Shown here: positions 22,411-34,417 of the stretch, piece after piece | Position numbering within the stretch: position 1 is the first letter of the stretch | Layout: each line of letters opens with the position of its first letter | Origin: Elysia chlorotica | Taxonomy: Eukaryota > Mollusca > Gastropoda > Plakobranchidae | Assembly: GCA_003991915.1 (NCBI GenBank) | Contig: RQTK01000007.1 | Location: 389,528-453,527, forward strand | Length of the DNA: 64,000 bases | Reading direction: 5' to 3' | Position numbers and translations under genes: made by a program | Notes under the pieces: generated by a model | What the model was told of the DNA's origin: nothing | The model's input: only the letters and a program-made list of their open reading frames with translations | The model's database searches: none

Positions 22411-25397
22411 GACTGATTATCCGCTGGACAATGGTGTTTAAATTTTGCCATTTGGTGCGCGACGAAACAATGTTGGCATTTCCGTTTACAGATTTAAAAT
22501 GTGTAAAGTGGTTCTAAAGTTATGGTTTCACTTACTTTTAAGTTTGCTAACACTATATTTTCTTATAGTAGGTCGTACCAAATAGCATTACTAACTCCTC
22601 CTGCTGACTTAAACCTACTGTGATCAATTTGTTGAATAAAATTCACATAGACTCGGACAGACTATCTTTTAAACATTAATAAAATAACGTATACTAGAAA
22701 CCCGTTGTAGTAACACACTAGTTTCACATTATTGATAAACATCCTGTCTCAGGGTTAAGAATACAACTCCACAATGTCTAGATTTATGATAGATCTAAAC
22801 AACAGAAAAATAACAGCGCTCATTGCGGTAAGATGTTACAAGACGATATGTATAAAAAAAAAACTCTCTGTACCAAAAAAAACAACAACACACCAATGAT
22901 TTTTCATTTTACCGCGATCTGCTCTTATATACACAAGACACAGATCTAAAACTATCTAAACCTACCTAGCTTATTCAAGAAACTTTTAGAAGCATCCAGG
23001 CTCTAGCTCATAATAATATTCAAGACTAAATAAGTTAGGAACGCACTTAAGTTAGGGTGTGCTTTATAGAACCGGACTGTTCTAACTACGCCTAACTATC
23101 TCTTGGTGAATTCACATTCCTAATCTTATAGAAGGACAGTTATTGTGTTTTGAAAATTGCGCGAATATTATAGCCTTTTAGCTTTAAAAGACAAAAATAA
23201 AATTAGAAGGAGTTTTAATTCCGCTGGTTGCGAAATCCAGAACCTCAGTGCAACATCTTTTACAAATGAAAGAGAGAGAGAGAGAGGTGTAGATTTATTG
23301 AGTGATCTGCATTATTGTAAACTGCTTGTATAGCAAAGTAGCCGGGTTGTTGACTTCAGACTTGTCATGACTTGTAGTTTAGAAAATTAAATATTGATTT
23401 TGTCAAGAAATCTAAGTCTCTTACTAAAGAATGATATTTTTTAGAAAATGTTCACTAATTTTCAAAATTGATGTTTTTAATACAAAATTATGCCGTATGC
23501 TTTCGGGCTTTTATACTGTGACGTGTGAGTAAAAATATTAATGTTTTGATATAGTCGTTAATACCGCTTCTTCGATGCAGTGAAACCAAGGCAGCATTTT
23601 TTTAAAAAGAAGGAGAGAGAAAACTGAATGCAGGGAAGACTGAAAAAAAAACGTTTTCTGAGGTATGAAAACCTTTTGTTAAGTTCATCTAGGGTATGAT
23701 TTAACAAGACAACGAGAGGGGTAGAGGGCTGTTTTTGTGCAGATAAGAAAACATGAAGGATGAACATCTGAGCCTCTGACTTTAAAAGCAAGCAAATATA
23801 ATTATTGAGGACAATTGCGTTAACGCAACTGATCTGCAGCGCAGTAACCTGGTCTCTGATGGTCTTTAGGGCCGTTTCTCTTGCAAGAACCACTCCCTGC
23901 GTACTGCTTTTCTTCCTTGCAGAATTGTTCAGTTGTCCCCTTTGCCTTTTATTTATTTGACCTTGTGACTTTAGTGAGTACAGAAACTTCGTCTATGGGA
24001 GACTCCCTTGGGTTTGTTTTACTTTCCGTATCCAACCCCCCTGACCTTTTTATCACAAAAAACTTTTTGTCTTTTTGACTTACATTGTACAACATTGTCG
24101 GTCAGTCACTCTTCCACCCCCCTCCAAATTTCTTTCGCCGTAGTATTGTTACTACCGCTTCTTCCTTACAAGTTAGCCTTGCGTCTTGTCGGTATACGCA
24201 ATGGAGCAAATTGAGTTTTTCGTGATTAGCATATTTTCAGCTTATGTAATTGAGCAATGATGTGGAAGACAGAGCGTGTCTCTCTGGGGGTAAATTGGCT
24301 GGCCCATCAAACAACTCAGTCGCCTTGTTGGGGTTTGATTGGCTTCTTGAAATATCAAGGTTGGACAACACTCAATAGAGACAAAACTTCAAAAGTTGGG
24401 ACATGCAAATACTGTCCTTTGCGTGTGAAAGTTTCGACGAAAGAAAAGTATGACGAACTAGGAACAAAACAAAATCCGGAGTAACACTTATAGCCACTTT
24501 TCCCATTGGGTCATAAGTGATTATAGCTTAGATTTTTTGTTCTCCCAACCTGTGTCCTTCGTTGATATTGTCATTGGTTTACTTTTAAGTAGTCGTTATA
24601 ACTTTGAGATCCAGCTTATTTAATCTAAGTTTTAAAAGAATCTTTTGATTAGTCCGTCGTAACATTTGATTTTTGTTTTATTTTCATTAAATATTTTTTA
24701 ATTTTTCTTTTTAGTGCTAATTAATTGCTTTCTCTTAAGATCAACACGTGTTATGATAACACCACAAAAAGTTGAAACTCCGTTCAAATAATTACAATTA
24801 AATATCTAATCATCATGTTCGTAAAAGATGGAAGGTTTATCGGTTGATAAAAATTAGGTCACAGTCAAATGGAAAGTAAAAAGACGTTAAAAAAGATTTA
24901 AAAGAAACGTACAGTAATTTGTCTTAAAATTACAAATATACAGGAGTATTTAAGAAAGCAGCCAAAACCCATGGTAAAATCCAAGACGGGGGAAATAAGA
25001 GAAAATGTTAAAATCTTTGACTTGAAGAAAGTGGTTTTTAATTTTTTTTTTTTTTTAAGAAAAACAAAACTGATCAATACGTTCATCACTTTTAAACAAT
25101 GACACTGTTGAGGCGACAAAGACGCCGCCAATAAAAACATCATCCCCTAGAACACATTATGACACAACAGTTATGCCTATCCTTGGTAAACAAACCCTGA
25201 GGACGTAGCCTAATAGATCTAGAGACTAGATACTGGAGGCTAGGAGTCGTAAGTACAAAGTTGATAAGTTTACGACTCATCGTAAGAGTATGTGAACAAG
25301 AAGGTTACGACGAGTTGTGAACTACCACTACCACGGCATTGTACCTAGGCCCCCTAGAGTCTAGATAGTTTTTGGATCTAGCTAGATCTCGATCATA
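22411..25397. other. mostly AT-rich, no gene called
   Basis: The 23881-24078 frame includes a segment (23923-23973) between a strong acceptor (cttttcttccttgcag) and a GTGAGT donor, but it is only 17 codons of hydrophobic sequence. The 24257-24484 frame is unremarkable. A short GA patch lies at 23272-23286. The 25200-25390 part is unusually rich in 'ctag' and 'agatct'. Confidence 0.3.
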
Positions 25398-25757
25398 ATG
25401 CAGAAGAAACTGCAACTTGCGGCTGCCAGTTTAAATGTTTGGAGGAGTAGTCTAGGCCCGCGACCTGCGCGCGATGGTGCCCGCGCCCTTGTAAGCGCCT
25501 GGCTTCTTCAAAAGTCCATCAGAGCAAGGTCTAGGAAGCAGGCATGGTCGGAGGGTATGAATAATCATGATCTAGGCGTCCCCACGGGCGCTGTCGAGCT
25601 GCTGGGAATATGGAACGATTTTCCCGTGGTGTTAAAACAAAAGGAGACAGTGACGCAGTCTGGGTTATTGGATTGTGGGGTTTATTTTGTCCCGAGCGTG
25701 CAATACATTTTTGTCAAGGATTTTATTGTTTCAACCGAAATCTTTTTGTTCTTTTAA
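25398..25757 (+). CDS. GC-rich open frame, uncertain
   Basis: A 119-codon frame starts at an ATG (25398); its first 75 codons lie in the most GC-rich patch of the neighbourhood (about 25440-25620). That part is Arg/Ala-rich (Gly-Pro-Arg-Pro-Ala-Arg-Asp-Gly-Ala-Arg, then Arg-Ala-Arg-Ser-Arg-Lys-Gln). The last 40 residues fall in AT-rich sequence and look unlike the rest. A possible donor (GGAGG then GTATGAAT) near 25555 would end a first exon before that change. No domain is recognised; a CpG-rich promoter or a decayed transposon are alternatives. Confidence 0.22.
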   Translation: MQKKLQLAAASLNVWRSSLGPRPARDGARALVSAWLLQKSIRARSRKQAWSEGMNNHDLGVPTGAVELLGIWNDFPVVLKQKETVTQSGLLDCGVYFVPSVQYIFVKDFIVSTEIFLFF

Positions 25758-26599
25758 GAAAGTGTTTATTTTTTCAATATAACGTCCGTCCCACATGCAT
25801 AATGTTTCCCGCTAAATGTTAGATAACTTTTACATTGAAAAAGAATCCCTTGGCGTTGTTTTTATCGGTGAATGTATTTTTAACAGAATACAGAATAACT
25901 TTATTAACTTGAGAAATTTCAAAGTATTGCTTTACAATACACAAGGAAGCATAAAGTTGCAGTTTATCGATCTATCAGATTTAAAACAATATGTCAAAAC
26001 AAGAAGGGCTAAAAAAAAAGATGCACCACTGTCCCCTTAATTATACTCCATTTACAAATATAGTAATTAGGTTTCAATAAATAGTTTCGTGAAGTTTTAC
26101 TGCGAGTGAGACTTACACAACTTTTCCTCTTTTTTTTAATAAAATTCGAAGTAGTTAGCCATTGTCCCTCTAGTATTTCAACTACTTTTCACATAATTTA
26201 GATTTTGTTAATTTACGCCAAGGCATATTTAAGAACAGTCTTCCATCTTTTTTCTTATCCGGTCCCATTCAATTGTACATTTGTTTTCAACCTCGTTTTC
26301 CCAACTACCCTTATTTTGCTTTACAAAAATGAATTGACACATTACATAATTCGCGGCATTACAAATTATTTCATTAAACCACTCATTCACATTCCATTAA
26401 ACCACTCATTCACTATAGTAGGTATAAGTTATCACAGGAACAGGTGTCTTGTTGTTTATTGTATCAGACTATTTCCGTATAAAGGGCATCCTTGAATTAG
26501 GAGTATATGGTATTAGTAGATACGTTTCATTCAACTATACTGCACCCCACTGGCTTTCTAACCCTGATAATAATATTACATTAAAACAATAACATAATT
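25758..26599. other. AT-rich stretch, no gene seen
   Basis: Contains a short direct duplication, ttaaaccactcattcac, at about 26384-26400 and 26397-26415. No other feature. Confidence 0.35.

Positions 26600-26643
<44 letters not shown>
26600..26643. repeat. (CAA)n microsatellite
   Basis: About 14 CAA units. Confidence 0.92.
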
Positions 26644-26645
<2 letters not shown>

Positions 26646-29447
26646 ACAACAGCAATATAAATAAATAGGTCAACATCATACCAATGTCTGCGTATCTTTA
26701 ACTTTTGTTTTGTTTTCTCTTTTAAATAATCCGAAAAAAATACCCGACTTATGCCTGTTAAGTATGAATCTACATCTCTAGTTCAGCCAAACGCGAATTA
26801 AGACAAGGCTGGTTTCATCTTCAGTGTAACCTGTGCTAAAAGTGTCCCTTCAATTACTGTTAAGAGAGCAGGTTGGTCAAACTGTATTTCGCCAGGCTAT
26901 ACAATGAAAGAGAATTCACTTATTTTAGGTTGTTATAATAATTATGTTTCTGCTAAGATAGTTTATGTAAAACTACTTATAGATCGATGCCCTTGCTAGA
27001 GCTAATGTCTTGTAGAACTAAAATCCATTTTATATCTTCTCTGAAGCTAGGGGAGGAACTACCGAATGATAGATTTGCGTGTAAAGGAAACATTATGATG
27101 CTTGCGATTTCCTATACATAGAATAACAGTAATGAAAGGCCCTAGAGCCTCAAGATCCAAAATAAAGTTTTACTCGATGTGCTCTCACTGTTAGTGTCGT
27201 AAATGCAGCCAACATGAAAGGTCTTGGTAATCCTGAGCTGATATGGTCTATACCATGCGGCCTTTCAATTCCTAAGCCACTTACACCCGAGTGTTAGTCA
27301 CTGTGCCGCAGGGGCCTTTCACATCACACGGACACGCGATTTGGAAATTACCCTGAATGAGTACGGTTTTAGAAATGACAAACTTAAATAATACACAGAA
27401 TTTGATTTCATAAGACGATAAGACTGGGAAAACGCGATTTTCAGTGCAAGTAGAATCTCTTTATGCTGCTATCAGTAAGAACCTTTTTATAATAGTCCCA
27501 ATAGTTTTACGTGTGATATTTTCCACTGGGAATTATAAGGTTGGTGGTTTCGAAATTGTTCCCACACTGGTACCTTTTGTGTTCATCTCTTGCTGAACCT
27601 CATTTCTTTACAAGCCTGCCCGTCTTTTACGAGGGGATTTTCTTTTACATTCTTTCACATTGTCGCGCAGCTCGTTTTAAACATGATACCTGAAAAAGGG
27701 ATCACTAGTGTAATTATTCTCTGCACCGGTCAACAATAGATGAAAATGTTCACTTTGCGTAACTTGCTGTAAGAAAAGCATGATTTTTCATCAGATTGAC
27801 ATTTTGCTGGGCATACAGCGTTTTCAAGGCTAAATACGACACTAATTTTCTATCACCAATCAATAATATATTTTATTCACATAATATTTCAACTAGATAA
27901 TTAATTTACCTTTTTTAAACTCATTACTTACAAAACATCCTCGATCGAGCGACCCTTAGCTGTAGAGTCCATGGGTGTCTAGACAGTAAATTTACAATGA
28001 AATTGACCCTTCCTGGAATACAAAACCGTAAAAGATTTTAAAGCAAAAAAGTCTGGCTCTATCGATTTAGAACTAAAACGTTCTAGTCTCCTAAATTTAG
28101 TCCACAGTCACCGTGTTCTTTTCTTTAAATTTATAAAACTTAATACAGTATGGTATCTGACCAACACTTAATCTGGTGAACAAATTAATTTACATCTCTT
28201 TACCACTATTATTAAATTCACGCTGGCTACAGATAAGTTAAGCATTGTTTCCTCCTGATCGAGATACTAGTTATTGCTAAGAAAGGGTACATAGAATACC
28301 TCAGAAACACGAGATTAGACCATACCAGAGTGTGTTTTGATAATGTTGTTTTCGACAAGTCCATCAACTCACTGAAAGACAAGTAACGTATTCGAATGGT
28401 CCACCAATAGCAGCTTTTAAAAACACGTTCGATCTGTTTGTTTTAGTTTTCAACCTAAGCTAAGGATAAAATAATTTTCATGAATCTTATGAAGTAGATG
28501 TGTGTTCTTTCTTACAAGTGTCACTCCACGAACTTAGTTTAATCACATTTGATACAATTTTTTAAACGTATATATTATGCCATTCTGCAATAGTAATGCG
28601 CTAACTATAGCTAGAGTTTGTAAATTGAAAAAAAATTACGTAAGTTAGTAATTAAAATGCTTCAAGAAAAAGAGGGATTATGGCCCAAGAGCATGAATAG
28701 ATTAGAAAAGAAACTAGGTAGTTGTAGAAAAATGAAAATGAAAACGGTGAAAGAGAACAATAGAAAATTACAAAGACAAAAGTCAGCATTAAGAATAATA
28801 TATTAAACGGAAAAAAGAGGAGTTCTCCATGAAAGGATTACGTAGTATTCACGGTAGCGCAAAACCGAATAGTATGCAGTAGGCCTGAAATACTCAAATA
28901 TAGCAAAAGTTGTATCTGGTATGCAACAAGAAGAACAAAAATAACAAAAATAACGTAGCCTAATGATAATGATCGGAGATGCATGTTTGTTTTTTGTTTC
29001 GTTTTATTTTGTTTTGTTAATAAAACACATACACTATAAGATGTGATGTTATATTAAAATGCTTTGGTAAAATAAACTTGTTTTTTGTTTTAAATGAACA
29101 TACTTTCTATGATGATTTATCACGAAACTCACATGTTTTGAAAATTTCTTGTTAAATAGATCAATTGTGAACACCCACCCTCACATGTGTTCTCTAGTGA
29201 AATTGCACGTATTTAAAGTAACTTTTTAAAATAATTCTCTTACCGCCCATGCAAATATAATTATCTTCTCTCACAGTGTGCAACTTTCTGAAAACGAAAT
29301 GCTTGCTAAATCACTCAGGTTTTTCAATCTAATATCATTTATATCTTCATAGTTAAAATCTCTCTTAGCGCACGTTTTCTTACAACTACTTGCGAAAAAA
29401 AGCTTTAGTGCTCTCATCTTCCTGAGATGTAAAGATATTAAAATATA
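26644..29447. other. AT-rich stretch, no gene seen
   Basis: No long open frame at all between about 26500 and 29750 and no recognisable element, except a weak tRNA-like segment listed separately. Confidence 0.4.
27255..27311 (-). mobile_element. weak tRNA-like (SINE head) segment
   Basis: On the minus strand tgcggcacagtgactaacac resembles an A box, and ggaattgaaaggcc about 30 bases later resembles a degraded B box. No tail or second copy is seen. Confidence 0.22.
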
Positions 29448-29758
29448 ACAGACGGATACAAAGACTCGTTTGTATCAGCATCCGTCGAGTTGCTACAAAA
29501 GTTGCCACATTTAGCGTGCTTGCGTTTGTATGAGCATGTGTATGTTTGTAGATACGTAAAGTTTTTTTTTTTAATTCTTTTATAGATATTCATTATGTAC
29601 TTCTGACAATGCATAAATGCAACTGTGTACGTAAAGTGTTCGATTTTTCATTTTTTTTTCTCGCACACAATGTATTGATGGTGTTAAATTGGACAAAATA
29701 TACATGTGCGACTAAGGCAATTTTTTATTTGGGGTAATAAAGGCTTTTCCTTGTCTTA
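29448..29758 (+). mobile_element. second copy of the LINE 3' end
   Basis: Collinear with 11760-12117 over roughly 300 bp, ending ggggtaataaaggcttttcc, ttgtctta, a degraded form of the 'gggataataaaggctta' terminus. It is more diverged than the first copy and its tail repeats are largely lost. Confidence 0.6.
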
Positions 29759-30223
29759 ACTAAAGTGTGTAATGTTGTAAGAGACTAATAGCCTATCTGA
29801 GACTCTTACGGCATGTATAGTTTGTATACTTACTATATAAAAGTTATTGTTTTTTTTTTCAATCAGGCAAAGACTACTATATACGTGTTTTATTATTGAG
29901 TGTGCAAAAGAGCGATTTAACACTGACTCATCTACTTCTTTGTCAAGCCTTTTATAATGGAACAATCATAATAACTTTAAAATGTTTTCAAGTATTCAAT
30001 TTAGTTCTTTATAACAAAATGTGGAGCTATCATTTTTATTTTTTCTATTTTCGCTCTCTTTTTAGTTGCAATATTTACTTTTGAAAATTAAAAAAAATCG
30101 CGCCAAAATCAGTCTTGAATTTTAAACGTAAGTTTTACTTAGAATATTATTCTTTTCATTCCATAATATAAATATTACTGCTATTATATTCTACTTTCAT
30201 GTTCAAACTTTTTTGCTGTTGCA
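29759..30223. other. AT-rich stretch, nothing recognised
   Basis: Short hydrophobic frames only. Confidence 0.35.
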
Positions 30224-30460
30224 TTGTTTCTCGCGCTCAAAGAGCAGCTGGCTTTCGCTAAAACTGTTCTTGTTTTAGCCATGGTATGGGGTGATAAATC
30301 GGTTTCCCCGGTCGGTAATAGAAAGATGTTACGAAAAAATCGAATGCTTTGCCAGATCTCCATTAAGGTGACTGTTTTTACGACTTTTTTACGTCACAGA
30401 GGTGATGACGTCATTTGGCGACTTGATTTTCAAGATGGACCAGCTGTGTTAGAACGTTAG
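30224..30460 (+). CDS. uncertain open frame, possible terminal exon
   Basis: A 78-codon frame ends at TAG 30458-30460 and stays open upstream of 30224. Its composition is more balanced than nearby frames (Lys-Glu-Gln-Leu-Ala-Phe-Ala-Lys early, Arg-Leu-Asp-Phe-Gln-Asp-Gly-Pro late). No ATG start or strong acceptor is evident and no family is recognised. A perfect CRE palindrome lies inside it. Confidence 0.15.
   Translation: MFLALKEQLAFAKTVLVLAMVWGDKSVSPVGNRKMLRKNRMLCQISIKVTVFTTFLRHRGDDVIWRLDFQDGPAVLER
30389..30413. promoter_or_regulatory. CRE-like sites (TGACGTCA and half site)
   Basis: TTACGTCAC at about 30389-30397 and a perfect palindrome TGACGTCA at 30406-30413 lie nine bases apart. TGACGTCA is the CREB/ATF consensus. 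No promoter or transcript start can be tied to them. Confidence 0.25.
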
Positions 30461-30518
30461 AATAATGAATAAGCTGATCTAAATTTATATAATACAGAAT
30501 GCATATTGCACAATACAG

Positions 30519-30542
30519 AAACCTTTATTTATCCCTTAAGGT
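30519..30542 (-). mobile_element. possible inverted LINE 3' terminus
   Basis: On the minus strand it reads ccttaagggataaataaagg, similar to the 'ccctatgggataataaagg' end at about 12075-12094. The homologous upstream body was not traced, so this is a short resemblance only. Confidence 0.25.
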
Positions 30543-32014
30543 ATCTTTTAATACTTCCAATATTTTGTAATGTTATTTCGCCGTTGTTAGATTGAATCTG
30601 AAGATTTGAAGCGTCAAGAGTATCGACAATGAAATGGGTGTGACTAACAGAAAAGATGTGAGAAGTTGGGGAGAAATAAATTATAGCAATATCAATAGTA
30701 GTAATGTGTATATGGGGGAAATACCTACAGGCTTTTTCATCTTCGTAATTCAAACTCTTCGATAAATAATATTAATAGCGGCTACACTAGTGCGCTGTAC
30801 TTCTTTTGGATGCGCCAATGTGCCTGTTTTATTTGACCATTTTCGGTCTTTAATGTCGGTTTTGTTGTTATGGTAAATAAATAGTGGATGGATGTGAAGT
30901 AGGGATTTTTGTGCAATCGATTGGGTACAACCCGAGTCTCTTCGAAGCAATAAAGAAACTCTGCTTTATTTATTTGAACTAATACTATGACTTTGTGCAG
31001 ACTACTTTTATTACTAAAAAAATCTAAAAAAGAAATTAACTGTTAAGATATGTGTGCGTAAAAGAATTAAAGTTCCCAGAGCCTCATACGGCTTACTAAA
31101 GCTTTGCTTATCTTTTTTTTATTGATTCGTTTCCTACTAGATGAATTTTTTTAATTAGCCTGCCATGCTTGTGTATGAAGATACAGTTGTAACATTTGAG
31201 CTTTAAGATTGTTGACGTAATATTTGTCAGCCAGCATTTATATCATCATATGTATATTTCACATTATAAGACTAGTTTCTCTTTGAACTTAAAAACAAAA
31301 CAACAGAAAACAATACCTTCTTCAAAGATTTTAAGATTTCTCATGGTTGTGTTAAAGAAGATGTTTTATCCCTCTTAATCTCTTTCATTCTATGTCCACA
31401 GCTATTTTTAACAAATAGGTTTATGTGTGACGTAGCACATTCAACTGTCAAGTTTGATGAATGTTCGGTTTTCATGCGTCTACACATAAACAATTTAATT
31501 AGGCTACATAATACTACGTTAATGCGTACACAGAGGGATTTTGAACCTCAGATTGATGTATAAAGCTTTGTAACCTTTAAGTTCACATGTTAGATCTTTA
31601 CCTATAAATCGAAACGATAACGTTGGTTTCTTTAAAAAGAAATTTTTTTTCTCTGTGAAACCTTATGTACTTAACAGTGCCTTGCATTATGTCAAAACGG
31701 CAAGCCTGTGAAATAGCGCTTGCCTGGCAAGAACAACGCATTTTATTGTTTATCTATAATTATGCACTCTTGATATATTTTCCCCATCACATATTCATAT
31801 CAAATTAGAAGGAAAAGTGATACACATCAAAGTAGCTGAGCTAAGATTCGATTTACGGCAGCTAGCGTGATGACTTTTGCATAATCTTCTCTTTTTGGTT
31901 GTCGCCCATGTCGAGGAAGCGGACACAATCTCCAATCACTTGGAAAATTACTAAGTTACTTTTGTTGAGAGAACTACTTATCCCCATTCTTATGACACGC
32001 CATGTTACGCCGCC
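30543..32014. other. AT-rich stretch, no gene seen
   Basis: No recognisable element or exon. Confidence 0.35.
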
Positions 32015-32080
32015 AACTAGCTCTAACGGCAGTGCTCTGTGCCGACCTCCAGCAGATGCGATGTTCGAATCTCAGCTAGT
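32015..32080 (+). mobile_element. tRNA-like SINE head or tRNA pseudogene
   Basis: An A-box-like actagctctaacggcagtgc (32015-32034) and a near-perfect B box gttcgaatc (32063-32071) have suitable spacing. The T stem does not pair properly, so an intact tRNA is unlikely. Confidence 0.4.
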
Positions 32081-32864
32081 CAGCCAATGATAGAGTAAAT
32101 ATTTTGCCAAACATAGCCGTAAACTGGTATTAAACTATTTAATTTAGTGCTCGTTTATTATATTTCTCCTCATATAAAAGCTCGCATTTAAAATTTTAAA
32201 GTTGCAGCAAAAATTGTACTAAATAAACTGCCCACATTAATTTGTGTAGTATTGCAATAAGCTATGTTACTATATCATCTAATGGTGAGAAACTGCAGTA
32301 ATCCTTTATAAATATCTGCGTGTTTATTGTTGCTTCAGACGAATTAAAAAAAAAAAAAGCAAAACAAAAAGAAAAAAAGGTACAAACAAGACTGTTAACC
32401 CGTTTTATTTTATCGCTCGAGTAATGCGTATAAAACCAAAAAAAAAAAAAGAAATCAAGACTGAGAGGAGTAACTAATGTTTTCCGTGCAACCATGAACA
32501 GGTTATATCCTTTACAGTCCATTTTATGGGTTAGGGCTTATGTCAGAGTGACCTAGAAACTTTGTAGATGGTGTTATACATCGCCTTGTTTATCCAAAAA
32601 CTCAGCGACATAATTATAATCTTGTTCTCCCCTGTTTTCGGTTGGTTTTGACGAGTCTTGCTTTCGTTTGCTGTTTTGCTCTTGGTGTTTCTAGTGTTTC
32701 TCTATATCTGACATTGTTGTTGTGCTGATGTTGTTAGTACTATTATAATTCTAAAAAAGGATTTAAAAACTTCAAGCATAAACTCATCTTCAAAGTCAAT
32801 TTTCTAATTTTCACCCAGGATGATATGTCTTCCCTCATTTCTATTTTTTTTCATTTTTCTCCCC

Positions 32865-32870
<6 letters not shown>
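32081..32870. other. AT-rich stretch with poly(A) runs
   Basis: Two A-rich runs (about 32345-32380 and 32436-32452). No gene seen. Confidence 0.35.
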
Positions 32871-32923
<53 letters not shown>

Positions 32924-32938
32924 ACTCTCTCACTCTTT
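32871..32938. repeat. (CT)n microsatellite
   Basis: About 24 CT units then interrupted CTCA/CT. Confidence 0.92.
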
Positions 32939-33133
32939 ATATATATCTGTCTGCATCCCTTCTTTAAACATCCTATTTTAAAGATATTAAAGAAAATGGA
33001 TCGAACATAATCCCAAGGGTGTGATCGCAATCTGTTGGCGATGGGAATAGAACAGTGTCGGATAGCAGCAAGTATAGTTGTCATTGTCAAGTACAATGTA
33101 GTCATTATGCCTAATGTTTATGGTAACCAATAT

Positions 33134-33173
33134 GTAACCCACATTGCTTGTCAGAAACAAAGCAATGTGTTAC
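33134..33173. repeat. short perfect-stem hairpin
   Basis: gtaacccacattgctt pairs with aagcaatgtgttac across a loop of about ten bases (gtcagaaaca): 14 base pairs with one bulged C. Too short for a typical animal pre-miRNA. Confidence 0.6.
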
Positions 33174-33380
33174 CTGAGTCGGCTCTCTATCTTTGTTTAG
33201 CAACATACTTGCATTAGGGTTGATTGGGTCGGAAGTGTGAACCGATGTTTCAGATCAAATGATAAAATGCCGCAGTTTTGGTCGCGCTTTGTGGCAAAAT
33301 AGGTCGGACCATTTGGATGATTAAGTTTTATATTGGCGATGGTCGTTTTTCTCACCTAAATATTTAGTTGTTGGTTATTT

Positions 33381-33560
<180 letters not shown>

Positions 33561-34151
33561 TGTAGTAGTAGAAGTTAAGGTAGTATTAGTATTAAAAGTA
33601 GAAGTTGTTTATTGCCCTGATTATATTTCGTGAGTAAATACTTTTAAAGAGCAGATCAACTTGGTAATATAGTACAATTTCTAAATAGATGATATACTAC
33701 ATTGCACTAAAAAACGGTGAGCTTTTGAAAGATACTCATTTTGAGAATCTACCTTAGTGGAAAGGGGCTATAACTTGTAGAGATAATACATAATGTCTAA
33801 TATGTTTTGCATAGGTGTTCATTGTTAAAATAACTACTTATAAGACTATGTTCGAGACACTAATGCAACTGGATCATTCGGGTGGGATTTAAAATAACTA
33901 TATAAAAACTAAACTGCTATCATTATGTAACAAATCGTGTAAAATATATGTACTTAATGGGTTTTTTTTTTTACAGAGAGTTTGTTTCACGTACAATGCA
34001 ACAGGAAGATAATAGAATTTTCAAAGACTGTGACAGTATTTGATTTGTTCAAATTTGCTTCAGATCATATTTTTTATGTCGAAAAATCATCTTTCTTTTT
34101 CATTACCTTTCTAATCGTATTTTAAAATCAAAATTTGCTTGTTCAATTAAG
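33561..34151. other. AT-rich stretch, nothing recognised
   Basis: No element or exon seen. Confidence 0.35.
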
Positions 34152-34417
34152 GCCGTATCCTTTTGAAATCGTTTTCCACCTTACAAACCTCTGATCTTGT
34201 TCTAAAAATAAGTGATCAGGGGAAAGTCTGGGGCAATGTGACCCACTTTATACGTAATAACCCTTGTGTAACAGATCATTATTCCCCTATCTGCCCCACC
34301 AATCAATGCTTCATACAGATGCAGGACATGCCCGCACTTGGAACAACTAGAGATTATTTGTTGATGGGCGGAGGCACACAGTTGGTGTGGGTTGAGTACC
34401 AGGAAATCTTAGCATAA
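34152..34417 (+). CDS. candidate 3'-terminal exon, secreted-domain-like peptide
   Basis: After an acceptor-like gcttgttcaattaag come two leading bases (phase 1) and about 87 open codons to TAA at 34415-34417. AATAAA follows at 34514-34519, a fitting distance for a poly(A) signal. The peptide is well mixed with three Cys (Asn-Pro-Cys-Val, Ile-Cys-Pro-Thr-Asn-Gln-Cys) and a Tyr-Leu-Leu-Met-Gly-Gly-Gly run followed by Leu-Val-Trp-Val-Glu-Tyr. Tyr-Leu-(Leu/Ile/Val)-Met-Gly after Cys residues recalls the end of netrin-like (NTR) modules, but this is an impression, not an alignment. GC content is higher than in flanking sequence. The acceptor is weak, so the true start is uncertain. Confidence 0.35.
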
